A DNA stretch of 11,654 nt from NCBI GenBank assembly GCA_027058255.1, contig JALUTE010000280.1:1-11654 (forward strand), in the 5' to 3' direction. The DNA comes from Methyloligella sp. Lineage in GTDB: Bacteria; Pseudomonadota; Alphaproteobacteria; Rhizobiales; JALUTE01. The translations under genes were made by a program, and so were the position numbers. The notes beneath the pieces were generated by a model. It had not been told where the DNA came from, ran no database searches, and saw only the letters and a program-made list of their open reading frames with translations. Of the stretch, positions 1 to 6,420 are shown in pieces. The first letter of the stretch is position 1, and each line of letters begins with the position of its first letter.

Positions 1-110
1 ACGCCGCAATGGCTGACCCGCACCAGCACCTGTGTGCCCGCGGGCTCGGGCGTCGGGTCCTCGCGCGCCTCGAGCGGCGCTCCATAGGCGACGATGGCTT
101 GTCGGTGCAT
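1..110 (-). CDS. Zinc-type alcohol dehydrogenase (MDR superfamily), N-terminal fragment cut by the window edge
   Basis: Reading the minus strand from the ATG at 110-108 gives 36 complete codons and the first two bases of a Val codon before the window ends. The peptide starts MHRQAIVAYGAPLEARED, continues with PTPEPAGTQVLVRV, and ends SHCGV. This is the usual beginning of medium-chain zinc alcohol dehydrogenases: a short first strand, an acidic/proline stretch, a 'VLVRV' strand, then the approach to the catalytic-zinc motif CGVCHxD. The expected zinc-ligand Cys would be the next codon, outside the window, so catalytic competence cannot be judged. A ribosome-binding site AAGGAT lies about 7 bases before the ATG. 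The gene follows hemF on the same strand after 61 bases and could be co-transcribed with it. Substrate is unknown; other MDR enzymes (quinone reductase type) are less likely because of the HCGV ending. Confidence 0.72.
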   Translation of the reverse strand, partial: MHRQAIVAYGAPLEAREDPTPEPAGTQVLVRVSHCG

Positions 111-171
111 GACGGTGATCCTTGTTCCGCTCTGGGGGGCGGCCGGTCGCGAAGAGCGAAGGGTGCTTGCC

Positions 172-891
172 TCAGGGCCATTTCACGACGGGCGGCATGG
201 AGGAGAGGATCGAGTCCACATTGCCGCCGGTCTTCAGGCCGAAGATCGTGCCCCGGTCATAGAGCAGGTTGAACTCCACATAGCGGCCGCGGCGCACGAG
301 CTGCTCCTCCCGATCCGCCTCGCTCCAGGGCGTGTCCATGTTTCGGCGCACGATCTCGGGATAGACCTGGAGAAAGGCGAGCCCCACATCGCGGGTGAAG
401 GCGAGATCCGCGCCGCCTCCGAACCAGGAGCGGGACGTCACCACATAGCGGGTGTTCATGTGCACCGCCGGGACGTTGGGGTTGTGCATGTGCGCGATCA
501 GCGAGATGCCCGAGGCCCAGAAGCGCGGGTCCTCGGCCGCGCCGGGAATCTGGTCGCGGAACTCGGGTGCGAACTCGCCGAAAACGGTGGAGGTGTGCAC
601 GCCGACCTTCTCGAACAGCCGCCCGCGCATCATCGCCATGGTGCCGCCGCCGCCATCGCCGCCCGTATGGTCGGTGCGCTTCCAGGGCGTTCGGGTGAAC
701 CGGCCCGCCGGACGGGTGGCCTGCGGGCCGGTCTGCAACTCGTCCTCCAGCGCCTCGAAGGCGGTGCAGATGCGCCCCTGAAGCTCCTCGAACCAGGCTC
801 TGGCGCGTGCCTTGCGCGCCTCGAGCGTGCCGTCATCCTGCCCTTCGCCGGCGCTCTCGCGCCCGCTCTCGCTGTCGCTCGTCTGCGTCAT
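172..891 (-). CDS. hemF: Oxygen-dependent coproporphyrinogen III oxidase (HemF) with a large internal in-frame deletion
   Basis: HemF converts coproporphyrinogen III to protoporphyrinogen IX with O2 in haem synthesis. The 239-residue product carries family blocks in order: GGGGTMAMMRGRLFEKVGV (81-98), VFGEF (103-107), SGISLIAHMHNPNVPAVHMN (127-146), WFGGGAD (156-162), and a C-terminal block containing RRGRYVEFNLLYDRGT (200-215) and a terminal VKWP. By comparison with human CPOX, H144, R148 and D162 match the conserved His/Arg/Asp of the active site. GGGADL is joined directly to AFTRDVG (L163/A164, bases 405-400). Family members have about 70 residues between these blocks, including the YYPRFKxWCDEYF and HRGExRGxGGIFxDDL segments. 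Those are absent and the frame stays open. Usual length is about 290-310. The start has AGGGAC 2 bases before the ATG. The protein may be inactive, or the join may be an assembly error. Confidence 0.85.
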   Translation of the reverse strand: MTQTSDSESGRESAGEGQDDGTLEARKARARAWFEELQGRICTAFEALEDELQTGPQATRPAGRFTRTPWKRTDHTGGDGGGGTMAMMRGRLFEKVGVHTSTVFGEFAPEFRDQIPGAAEDPRFWASGISLIAHMHNPNVPAVHMNTRYVVTSRSWFGGGADLAFTRDVGLAFLQVYPEIVRRNMDTPWSEADREEQLVRRGRYVEFNLLYDRGTIFGLKTGGNVDSILSSMPPVVKWP

Positions 892-1254
892 CCGTCCCTA
901 TCCACCCGCTCCACCGAAGGCTCCATCTTTCTGGCGCGCCACTTTGCCCCGCCGGGCCTTGCTTGAAAACCCATCCGTTGGACGCGCGCGGGCCGTTCCC
1001 TGCGGCCCGGAGACGCGCATGGATGCGCCAAATTGTCCAAGAGGAGCCCTTGAGAAAATTCGAGCCAGGTGCCAAGAGTGCTCGCACCATCGTTCAGCGA
1101 CGGGGAGTCCATTTGCCGGTGGTCCGTGCGACCTCCACAACCCATTGTGAGTTGATCGGTCCTCCTGTTCGGCGTCTCACTTGGGCGGGCGGTCACGTCG
1201 GCGGATCATCGAGCTGGGGTCCGACGGGACGACACATGTTCGAGGGAGGCAGCC
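892..1254. promoter_or_regulatory. Divergent intergenic region between hemF and petABC
   Basis: This 363-base spacer separates hemF (leaving to the left) from petA (leaving to the right), so it should hold both promoters. The stretch from about 1030 to 1175 looks less GC-rich than the flanking genes, as expected for a promoter region. I see no convincing -35/-10 pair on either strand. Two short dyads are present: GCGCAT/ATGCGC with a 2-base centre (1015-1028) and CACAA/TTGTG with a 4-base centre (1136-1149). Either could be an operator, but both are short enough to occur by chance. Open frames across the spacer have no recognisable protein similarity and are treated as non-coding. Confidence 0.45.
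1242..1249 (+). promoter_or_regulatory. Ribosome-binding site of petA supporting a TTG start
   Basis: GAGGGAGG is a near-perfect Shine-Dalgarno sequence. It sits 5 bases before a TTG codon at 1255 and 20 bases before the first in-frame ATG at 1270. The spacing fits only the TTG. The ATG at 1236 is out of frame. Confidence 0.65.
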
Positions 1255-1842
1255 TTGGCGTCTCATACCATGACGGAAAGCGAAGAGCCGACACGCCGCG
1301 ATTTCCTGTTCATCGCCAGCGGCGCATTTGCCGCGGTGGGCGGGGCCGCGGCCCTGTGGCCGCTCATCGACCAGATGAATCCCGATGCGTCCAGCAAGGC
1401 GCTGGCCTCGCTGGAGGTGGATTTGAGGCCCGTGCGCGAAGGCCAGGCGATCACCGTGATGTGGCGCGGCAAGCCGGTCTTCATACGCAATCGCACAGGC
1501 GAGGAGATCGAGGCGGCCAGGGCCGTGGACCTCAACGATCTGCCCGATCCCATTGCGCGCAACGCCAATCTGCCGGAGGATGCGCCGGCGACGGACGAGA
1601 ACCGCGCCCGCGACAAGGCGCATGAGCGCTGGCTGGTCGTGATCGGCATCTGCACGCATTTGGGGTGCATTCCCAAAGGCCAGCGCGTGGGCGATGCGCG
1701 CGGAGACTATGGCGGCTGGTTCTGCCCCTGCCACGGCTCGCACTACGACACGGCCGGGCGAATCCGCAAGGGGCCGGCGCCGCGCAATCTCGACGTGCCT
1801 CCCTATCAGTTCGTTTCCGACACCAAGATCAAGATCGGTTGA
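1255..1842 (+). CDS. petA: Rieske iron-sulfur subunit of the cytochrome bc1 complex
   Basis: This is the ubiquinol-cytochrome c reductase iron-sulfur subunit. It takes the first electron from ubiquinol at the Qo site and passes it to cytochrome c1 on the periplasmic side. The 195-residue product begins with a short tail and a twin-arginine motif TRRDFLF (13-19), followed by the single hydrophobic anchor (about 19-38). The globular domain carries both cluster-binding loops: CTHLGC (133-138; ligands C133 and H135) and CPCHGS (157-162; ligands C157 and H160), with C138 and C159 as the disulfide pair. The GPAP 'Pro loop' is at 173-176. The central insert rich in DLPDP and ATDENR is typical of alphaproteobacterial Rieske proteins. 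The start is TTG, chosen because of the GAGGGAGG 5 bases upstream; the ATG at 1270 would remove five residues and is poorly spaced. It is the first gene of petABC, 17 bases before petB. Confidence 0.96.
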   Translation: MASHTMTESEEPTRRDFLFIASGAFAAVGGAAALWPLIDQMNPDASSKALASLEVDLRPVREGQAITVMWRGKPVFIRNRTGEEIEAARAVDLNDLPDPIARNANLPEDAPATDENRARDKAHERWLVVIGICTHLGCIPKGQRVGDARGDYGGWFCPCHGSHYDTAGRIRKGPAPRNLDVPPYQFVSDTKIKIG

Positions 1843-1859
1843 GGCGGGGAGAGAAGACG

Positions 1860-3158
1860 ATGGCTCACGAGTCGACCTATCAGCCGAACACGGCGATCGA
1901 GCGCTGGCTGGATGACCGCCTGCCCATCGTGCGCATCATGCACGACCAGTTCCAGACCTTCCCGACGCCGCGCAACCTCAATTACTGGTGGACCTTCGGC
2001 GGCATCTTGACCTTCTGCCTCGCGGTCCAGCTCATCACGGGCATCGTCCTGGCGATGCACTACATTCCGTCCGACAAGCTGGCCTTCGACAGCGTCGAGC
2101 ACATCATGCGCGACGTCAATTGGGGCTGGCTGTTGCGCTATACCCACGCCGTCGGGGCGTCGATGTTCTTCTTCGCCGCCTATGTCCACATGTTCCGGGG
2201 GCTCTATTACGGCTCGTACAAGGCGCCGCGGGAGATTCTCTGGATCCTCGGCGTGCTCATCATCCTGGTGATGATCGCGACCGCCTTCATGGGCTACTCG
2301 CTGGTCTGGGGGCAGATGAGCTTCTGGGCCGTGACGGTGATCACCAATCTGTTCTCCTCGCTGGATTCCATCATCTCGGGACTCGGCACCGCCATCGTGC
2401 AATGGATCTGGGGCGGCTACTCGGTCTCGGGCGCGACGCTGACGCGGCTCTTCAGCCTGCACTACCTGTTCCCCTTCGTCATCGCGGGGCTGGTGGTGCT
2501 GCACATCTGGGCGCTGCATGTGCCGGGCAACAACAATCCGACCGGCATCGAGGTGAAGTCGTCAAGCGACGCCATTCCCTTTCATCCCTACTACACGGTG
2601 AAGGATGCCTATGCGCTGGCGCTGTTCGCCATGCTGTTCGCATGGTTCGTGTTCTACGCGCCGAACTATCTGGGCCATCCGGACAATTACATTCCGGCCA
2701 ATCCGTTGCAGACGCCGCCGCATATCGTGCCGGAGTGGTATTTCCTGCCCTTCTACGCGATTCTGCGGGCCATCCCGAGCAAGCTGATGGGGGTTACGGC
2801 CATGTTCGCGGCGATCTTCGTTCTCTTCCTGGCGCCGTGGCTCGACACCTCCAAGGTGCGCTCCACCAAGTACCGGCCGATCTACAAATGGTTCTTCTGG
2901 CTGTTCGTCATCACCTGCCTGGCGCTCGGCTATCTGGGCGCCAAGCCGCCGGAAGGCTGGTATCTGGTCTTCGCGCGCGTGTTCACCTTCCTCTATTTCG
3001 CGCATTTCCTGATCATCATGCCGATCGTCGGGGTGATCGAGCGGCCGCGCGGCATGCCGGGAAGCATCACCGAGGCCGTACTGGGCCGCGGCCGTACGGG
3101 CGGCGGCGCAGGGGCCGAGGCGGGGGGCGCGGCTGCAGCCGGTCCCGAGACCCGATAG
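1860..3158 (+). CDS. petB: Cytochrome b subunit of the cytochrome bc1 complex
   Basis: This is the membrane core of the bc1 complex, carrying haems bL and bH and the Qo and Qi quinone sites. The 432-residue product has about eight hydrophobic helices. The four haem ligands are visible as H96 (in LRYTHAVGAS), H110 (in YVHMFRGLYYGSY), H201 (in SLHYLFPF) and H215 (in VVLHIWALH). Each pair is 14 residues apart, as in bacterial cytochrome b. The Qo motif PEWY is at 291-294. Near-identity to family consensus continues to ERPRGMP (394-400). After that comes a low-complexity tail of about 25 residues rich in Gly, Ala and Arg that is not part of the family core. The ATG at 1860 follows GGGGAGAG; the frame is open further upstream through petA, but the true N-terminus matches cytochrome b here. 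Full-length b and c1 are separate genes, unlike the fused fbcH arrangement of Bradyrhizobium. Confidence 0.97.
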   Translation: MAHESTYQPNTAIERWLDDRLPIVRIMHDQFQTFPTPRNLNYWWTFGGILTFCLAVQLITGIVLAMHYIPSDKLAFDSVEHIMRDVNWGWLLRYTHAVGASMFFFAAYVHMFRGLYYGSYKAPREILWILGVLIILVMIATAFMGYSLVWGQMSFWAVTVITNLFSSLDSIISGLGTAIVQWIWGGYSVSGATLTRLFSLHYLFPFVIAGLVVLHIWALHVPGNNNPTGIEVKSSSDAIPFHPYYTVKDAYALALFAMLFAWFVFYAPNYLGHPDNYIPANPLQTPPHIVPEWYFLPFYAILRAIPSKLMGVTAMFAAIFVLFLAPWLDTSKVRSTKYRPIYKWFFWLFVITCLALGYLGAKPPEGWYLVFARVFTFLYFAHFLIIMPIVGVIERPRGMPGSITEAVLGRGRTGGGAGAEAGGAAAAGPETR

Positions 3159-3175
3159 GAAGGGGGCGACAAGAG

Positions 3176-4168
3176 ATGTTCAACAAGATCAAGAGCCACG
3201 GGGCCATGACGGCATCCGCCTTTCTCGGTGTTGCGCTCGCGATGCTGCTCGCCGTCTCCAGCGCCGCGCCGGTGCGCGCGGGCGGGGAGAGCCCCGAGAC
3301 GCCCCGGCGCGACTGGAGCTTCTCCGGCATTCTCGGCAAGTACGACCGGGCCCAGCTTCGGCGGGGTTTCCAGGTCTACAAGGAGGTGTGCTCCTCCTGC
3401 CATGGCCTGAGACTGCTGCACTATCGCAACCTTGCCGAGCCCGGCGGGCCGCAGCTCTCCGAGGCCGAGGTGAAGGCCATCGCCGCCGAGGTGGAGGTCG
3501 AGGACGGGCCCAATGACGAGGGCGAGATGTTCACGCGCCCGGGCAAGCCTTCGGACCGGTTCAAGTCGCCCTACAAGAATCCGCAGGAGGCGCGGGCGGC
3601 GAACAACGGGGCGCTTCCTCCCGATCTTTCGGTGATCGCCAAGGCGCGCGGTGCGACCGTGCACCTGCCGTGGTATCTCGAGCCGGTGAAGTGGGTGCGC
3701 GAGGTCGCGGCCGGCTATCAGGAGGGCGGCGCCGACTATCTCTACGCCCTGCTCACGGGCTATGAGGATGTGCCCCAGTGGGTGCAGAAGCCGGATGGGC
3801 GCTGGGAGCGGCTGGCCAAGGGCGAGAGCTCCGACAAGGCCAAGGAGTGCGTCTCGATCACGCGCTCCGCGTCGGGCAAGGAGAAATGCGTGCCGCTCGG
3901 CGATGGCATGAACTACAACATTGCCTTTCCCGGCCATCAGATCGCCATGCCGCCGCCGCTCTCCGACGAGCTGGTCGAATATACCGACGGCTCGCCCCAG
4001 ACCGTCGCCCAATATGCCGAGGATGTGACGGCGTTCCTCATGTGGGCGGCCGAGCCCAAGCTCGAGCAGCGCAAGCGCCTCGGCATCCAGGTGCTCGTCT
4101 ATCTCGCGATCCTGGCAGCGCTGCTGTATCTGACCAAGCGCAAGCTCTGGTCGCGCCTGGAGCACTAG
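3176..4168 (+). CDS. petC: Cytochrome c1 subunit of the cytochrome bc1 complex
   Basis: Cytochrome c1 receives electrons from the Rieske protein and reduces soluble or membrane cytochrome c in the periplasm. The 330-residue product has a Sec signal peptide (basic start, hydrophobic 14-31, likely cleavage after VRA at 33-35). The covalent haem site is CSSCH (72-76). The sixth haem ligand is M258 in HQIAMPPPL. The C-terminal anchor lies at about 302-319 after WAAEPKLEQRKRLG and is followed by a basic cytoplasmic tail, as in all cytochrome c1 proteins. Two further cysteines, C225 and C238, flank an insert just before the MNYNIAFPGHQ segment and may form a disulfide like that known in Rhodobacter cytochrome c1 (inference). 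The gene starts 17 bases after petB with a purine-rich leader, and is the last gene of the operon. Confidence 0.97.
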   Translation: MFNKIKSHGAMTASAFLGVALAMLLAVSSAAPVRAGGESPETPRRDWSFSGILGKYDRAQLRRGFQVYKEVCSSCHGLRLLHYRNLAEPGGPQLSEAEVKAIAAEVEVEDGPNDEGEMFTRPGKPSDRFKSPYKNPQEARAANNGALPPDLSVIAKARGATVHLPWYLEPVKWVREVAAGYQEGGADYLYALLTGYEDVPQWVQKPDGRWERLAKGESSDKAKECVSITRSASGKEKCVPLGDGMNYNIAFPGHQIAMPPPLSDELVEYTDGSPQTVAQYAEDVTAFLMWAAEPKLEQRKRLGIQVLVYLAILAALLYLTKRKLWSRLEH

Positions 4169-4188
4169 GAGCGCGAGCGTCACAGGAG

Positions 4189-4217
4189 GGGCGAGCGGCT
4201 GGCATGCCCGCTCGCCC
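4189..4217 (+). terminator. Hairpin after petC, possible terminator
   Basis: GGGCGAGCGG (4189-4198) and CCGCTCGCCC (4208-4217) form a perfect 10-bp stem with a 9-base loop, 20 bases after the petC stop. A run of T does not follow; the downstream strand is C-rich instead. It may act as a terminator with Rho or as a 3' stabiliser. Confidence 0.5.
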
Positions 4218-4248
4218 TCTCACCCGCTCACCCCCTCACCCTCTGACG
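4209..4248. repeat. Degenerate 8-bp tandem repeat, five units
   Basis: The units are CGCTCGCC, CTCTCACC, CGCTCACC, CCCTCACC and CTCTGACG. All share the pattern NNCTNRCS. The first unit overlaps the right arm of the hairpin after petC. No promoter or coding role is apparent. Confidence 0.5.
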
Positions 4249-4271
4249 CCCTGCGTCCCGTGCGCGGCGCA

Positions 4272-4308
4272 GCGCATGCGGGATGCGCGTTCGCGATCGG
4301 CTATCGCG
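4272..4308. terminator. Two adjacent hairpins between convergent petC and the TIGR02301-type gene
   Basis: GCGCAT/ATGCGC (4272-4277 and 4283-4288, loop 5) and CGCGAT/ATCGCG (4292-4297 and 4303-4308, loop 5) lie side by side. The second covers the stop codon of the minus-strand gene. They could end its transcription, but the stems are only 6 bp and no T-run is present. Confidence 0.3.
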
Positions 4309-4804
4309 GGTGGCGTTCTCGGGGGGGATGGGGCGCGCCATGGTCACGCGTCTTGGCTTCCTGCTCTGCCAGAAGCGTATCGGTGATCTTGGCGCCCTCG
4401 TCGAGAAAGTGGGCAATGACGGTGCGCGCGGACTGCGTGCACAGGCGATAGGTGCGCCGGTAGCTGCGATAGCCCTTGTTGAAGTTCTGGATCAGCCGCA
4501 CGCGGCGCAGGGAGGTGGTGCCCTCGGCGCGGATGAGCTCCTGCATGCGCTTGCGCCAGAGCTGGCCCTCGTCGGCACCGCAGAGCTCGCGCAGATAGTG
4601 GATGGCGCCGAGGATCTCCGCCAGGCGCTGAAGCTTGCCGTCATAGGGGCGCGCGCCATCCTCGGCGGCGATTGCGGCGCTCGTCGTGCAGACGGGCGCC
4701 AACACCGCGAGCATGGCCGCCAGGGCCAGCGCGTGCCCGCGACGGGCGCACCGTGGACCATGTTTCGTGGGGATCACCGGGCGGTGTGCTCCTGCCTTCG
4801 TCAT
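4301..4804 (-). CDS. Small exported protein of the TIGR02301 family, function unknown
   Basis: The 167-residue product starts with a positively charged leader and a hydrophobic stretch (about 24-47), with likely signal cleavage after AAIAA (43-47). The mature part has YDGKLQRLAEILGAIHYL (54-71), LCGADEGQLWRKRM (74-87), FNKGYRSYRRTYRLC (108-122) and ARTVIAHFLDEGAKI (126-140). These match my recollection of the alphaproteobacterial TIGR02301 family, which has no assigned function. Two cysteines remain in the mature domain, C75 and C122, possibly a disulfide. The domain looks all-helical and polar, so it is probably a soluble periplasmic protein. The last 20 residues are basic, proline-rich and probably disordered. 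The ATG at 4804 has GAGGG 5 bases upstream. It lies downstream of the FAD dehydrogenase gene on the same strand after a 164-base gap, and is convergent with petC. Confidence 0.8.
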   Translation of the reverse strand: MTKAGAHRPVIPTKHGPRCARRGHALALAAMLAVLAPVCTTSAAIAAEDGARPYDGKLQRLAEILGAIHYLRELCGADEGQLWRKRMQELIRAEGTTSLRRVRLIQNFNKGYRSYRRTYRLCTQSARTVIAHFLDEGAKITDTLLAEQEAKTRDHGAPHPPRERHPR

Positions 4805-4929
4805 CGGTGCCCTCGCCAGAGAGGGGTTGGCGCATTCTAGGGCATTCTCGTGCCCCCTGAAGGCGCGCGCTCGCGTGTCAGGATCGGGCCCGCGGAAGGA
4901 TTCCAGTCAAAGGAAGGTGAGCATGGCGT

Positions 4930-4955
4930 GATGCGCATGCGCTCATCGGCGCATC
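4930..4955 (-). terminator. Hairpin after the FAD dehydrogenase gene, possible terminator
   Basis: GATGCGC (4930-4936) and GCGCATC (4949-4955) form a 7-bp stem 13 bases after the stop of the minus-strand dehydrogenase gene. No T-run follows on that strand. It may separate that gene from the exported-protein gene downstream. Confidence 0.35.
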
Positions 4956-4968
4956 CCCGGGGTGCCCC

Positions 4969-6411
4969 TCAAAGCAGCTTGCCCGGATTGAGAATGCCCT
5001 CCGCGTCGAGAGCGGCCTTGATGCGGCGCATGAGATCGAGCTCGACGGGGCTCTTGATGGCAGGCATGAGGTGCCGCTTCATGCGCCCGATGCCGTGCTC
5101 GGCGCTGATGGAGCCGCCGAGATCGAGGACGATCTCGTGCACCGCGCCGGCGATCTCCTCCCAGCGCTCGAGGAAGGCCTCGCGATCGCCGCCCTCGGGC
5201 TGGCTGATATTGTAGTGGATGTTGCCATCGCCGAAATGGCCGAAGGGGACGGGCCGGGCGCCGGGCAGGAGCCGCGCCACCGCCTCGCCGGCGCGGGCGA
5301 TGAATTCGGGAATGCGCGAGACCGGCACGGACACGTCGCACTTGATGCTGCCGCCCTCGGGTTTCTGCACCTCGGAGACGAGCTCGCGCAGGCGCCAGAG
5401 CGCCTGGGCCTGGGCGAGGGAGCCGGCGAGCACACCATCCCTCACAAGGCCCTCCTCCATGGCGCGAGTGAGCAGGTCCTCGGCGAGGCTCCGCGCCCGC
5501 CCGTCCGCCTTGAGCCCCGAGATCTCGAGGAGCACGTACCAGGCATGGGGCTCGGCGAGCGGGTCACGCGTGTCCGCCCCGTGGCGGAGCACGAAATCGA
5601 GGCAAATCCGGCCCATGATCTCGAAGGAGGTGAGCGCGTGGCCGATCTCCCGCTCGGCCATAGAGAAGAGGCGCGCCACGTCCCGCACCGAGGCGAGCCC
5701 GGCAAAGGCGGTCGCGCGCTCGGCCGGGCGTGGGGCAAGGCGCAGCGCCGCCGCCGTGATGACGCCAAGCGTGCCTTCCGAGCCGATGAAGAGCTGCTTG
5801 AGGTCGTAGCCGGTGTTGTCCTTCTTGAGGAGCCTGAGGCCGTCCCAGATGCGCCCATCCGCCAGCACCACCTCGAGGCCGAGCACGAGATTGCGGGCCG
5901 TGCCATGGGCGAGCGCGGCGATGCCGCCGGCATTGGTGGCGATGTTGCCGCCGATCTGGCAGGTGCCCTCCGAGGCGAGGGAGAGGGGGAAGAGCCGGCC
6001 CGCCGCCTCGGCCGCCTCCTGGACGCCGGCAAGCGTCACGCCGGCTTCGGCGATCATGGTGCCGGTCTCGCCATCGACGCTGCGGATGCGGTCGAGCCGG
6101 GTGAGGGAGAGCACGATCTCGCCGCCCGTCTCATGGGGAATCTGACCGCCGACGAGGCCCGTATTGCCGCCCTGGGGCACGATGGGCGTGCGCGTCTCCT
6201 GCGCGAGGCGCAGAATGGCCGAGACCTCCTCGACCGTGCCGGGCTTGAGAACCAAGGGCGTGCGCCCGCGATAGCGGTCCCGCCATTCCACGAGATGGGG
6301 CGCCATGGCCTCGGGATCGGTGATGGCGCCTGCGGGGCCGACCAGCGCCGCGAAACGGGCGATGAGCGCCGGGTCGAGCGCGTTATCTGTCTCTCTCCTG
6401 TCCACGGACAT
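4969..6411 (-). CDS. FAD-dependent D-2-hydroxyacid dehydrogenase (D-2-hydroxyglutarate dehydrogenase / GlcD / D-lactate dehydrogenase family)
   Basis: The 480-residue product has the two-domain build of FAD-binding type 4 oxidoreductases, which oxidise a D-2-hydroxyacid to the 2-oxoacid and pass electrons on via FAD. The N-terminal FAD domain shows VPQGGNTGLVGGQ (78-90), GGNIATNAGG (154-163) and KDNTGYDLKQLFIGSEGTLG (197-216). The C-terminal FAD-oxidase domain shows GHFGDGNIHYN (391-401), SAEHGIGR (436-443) and NPGK (475-478). H392, H399 and E438 are the expected metal ligands by analogy with D-2-hydroxyglutarate dehydrogenase. The GGNTGLVGG form favours the D-2-hydroxyglutarate/D-lactate branch over true glycolate oxidase GlcD, and no glcE or glcF is adjacent. 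Substrate is not settled by sequence alone. The start is 9 bases after the sua5 stop, with AGGG partly overlapping that stop, so the two are probably co-transcribed. Confidence 0.9.
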   Translation of the reverse strand: MSVDRRETDNALDPALIARFAALVGPAGAITDPEAMAPHLVEWRDRYRGRTPLVLKPGTVEEVSAILRLAQETRTPIVPQGGNTGLVGGQIPHETGGEIVLSLTRLDRIRSVDGETGTMIAEAGVTLAGVQEAAEAAGRLFPLSLASEGTCQIGGNIATNAGGIAALAHGTARNLVLGLEVVLADGRIWDGLRLLKKDNTGYDLKQLFIGSEGTLGVITAAALRLAPRPAERATAFAGLASVRDVARLFSMAEREIGHALTSFEIMGRICLDFVLRHGADTRDPLAEPHAWYVLLEISGLKADGRARSLAEDLLTRAMEEGLVRDGVLAGSLAQAQALWRLRELVSEVQKPEGGSIKCDVSVPVSRIPEFIARAGEAVARLLPGARPVPFGHFGDGNIHYNISQPEGGDREAFLERWEEIAGAVHEIVLDLGGSISAEHGIGRMKRHLMPAIKSPVELDLMRRIKAALDAEGILNPGKLL

Positions 6412-6420
6412 GGCGGGACC

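Noticed and set aside
94..966. A 290-codon open frame on the plus strand opposite hemF.
   Set aside because: Shadow of hemF; no recognisable motifs. The hemF frame carries the family blocks.
963..991. TTGAAA at 963-968 as a -35 box for petABC.
   Set aside because: Nothing resembling a -10 box occurs at 16-18 bases downstream; that stretch is GCGCGG-like.
1665..1859. Upstream extension of the petB frame into petA.
   Set aside because: It overlaps the Rieske cluster-binding region and does not resemble a cytochrome b N-terminus; the ATG at 1860 is well placed.
1988..3175. Long open frame continuous with petC but extending upstream through petB in another phase.
   Set aside because: The petB frame here encodes unmistakable cytochrome b; the extension is arginine/histidine-rich nonsense and cytochrome c1 starts properly with its signal peptide at 3176.
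2993..4183. A 396-codon open frame on the minus strand opposite petC.
   Set aside because: Antisense shadow of cytochrome c1 with no protein-family features.
4689..4804. Lipoprotein signal in the exported small protein (Cys near the end of the hydrophobic stretch).
   Set aside because: The Cys at residue 39 lies in VLAPVCTTS, which is not a good lipobox, and a normal cleavage site AAIAA follows.
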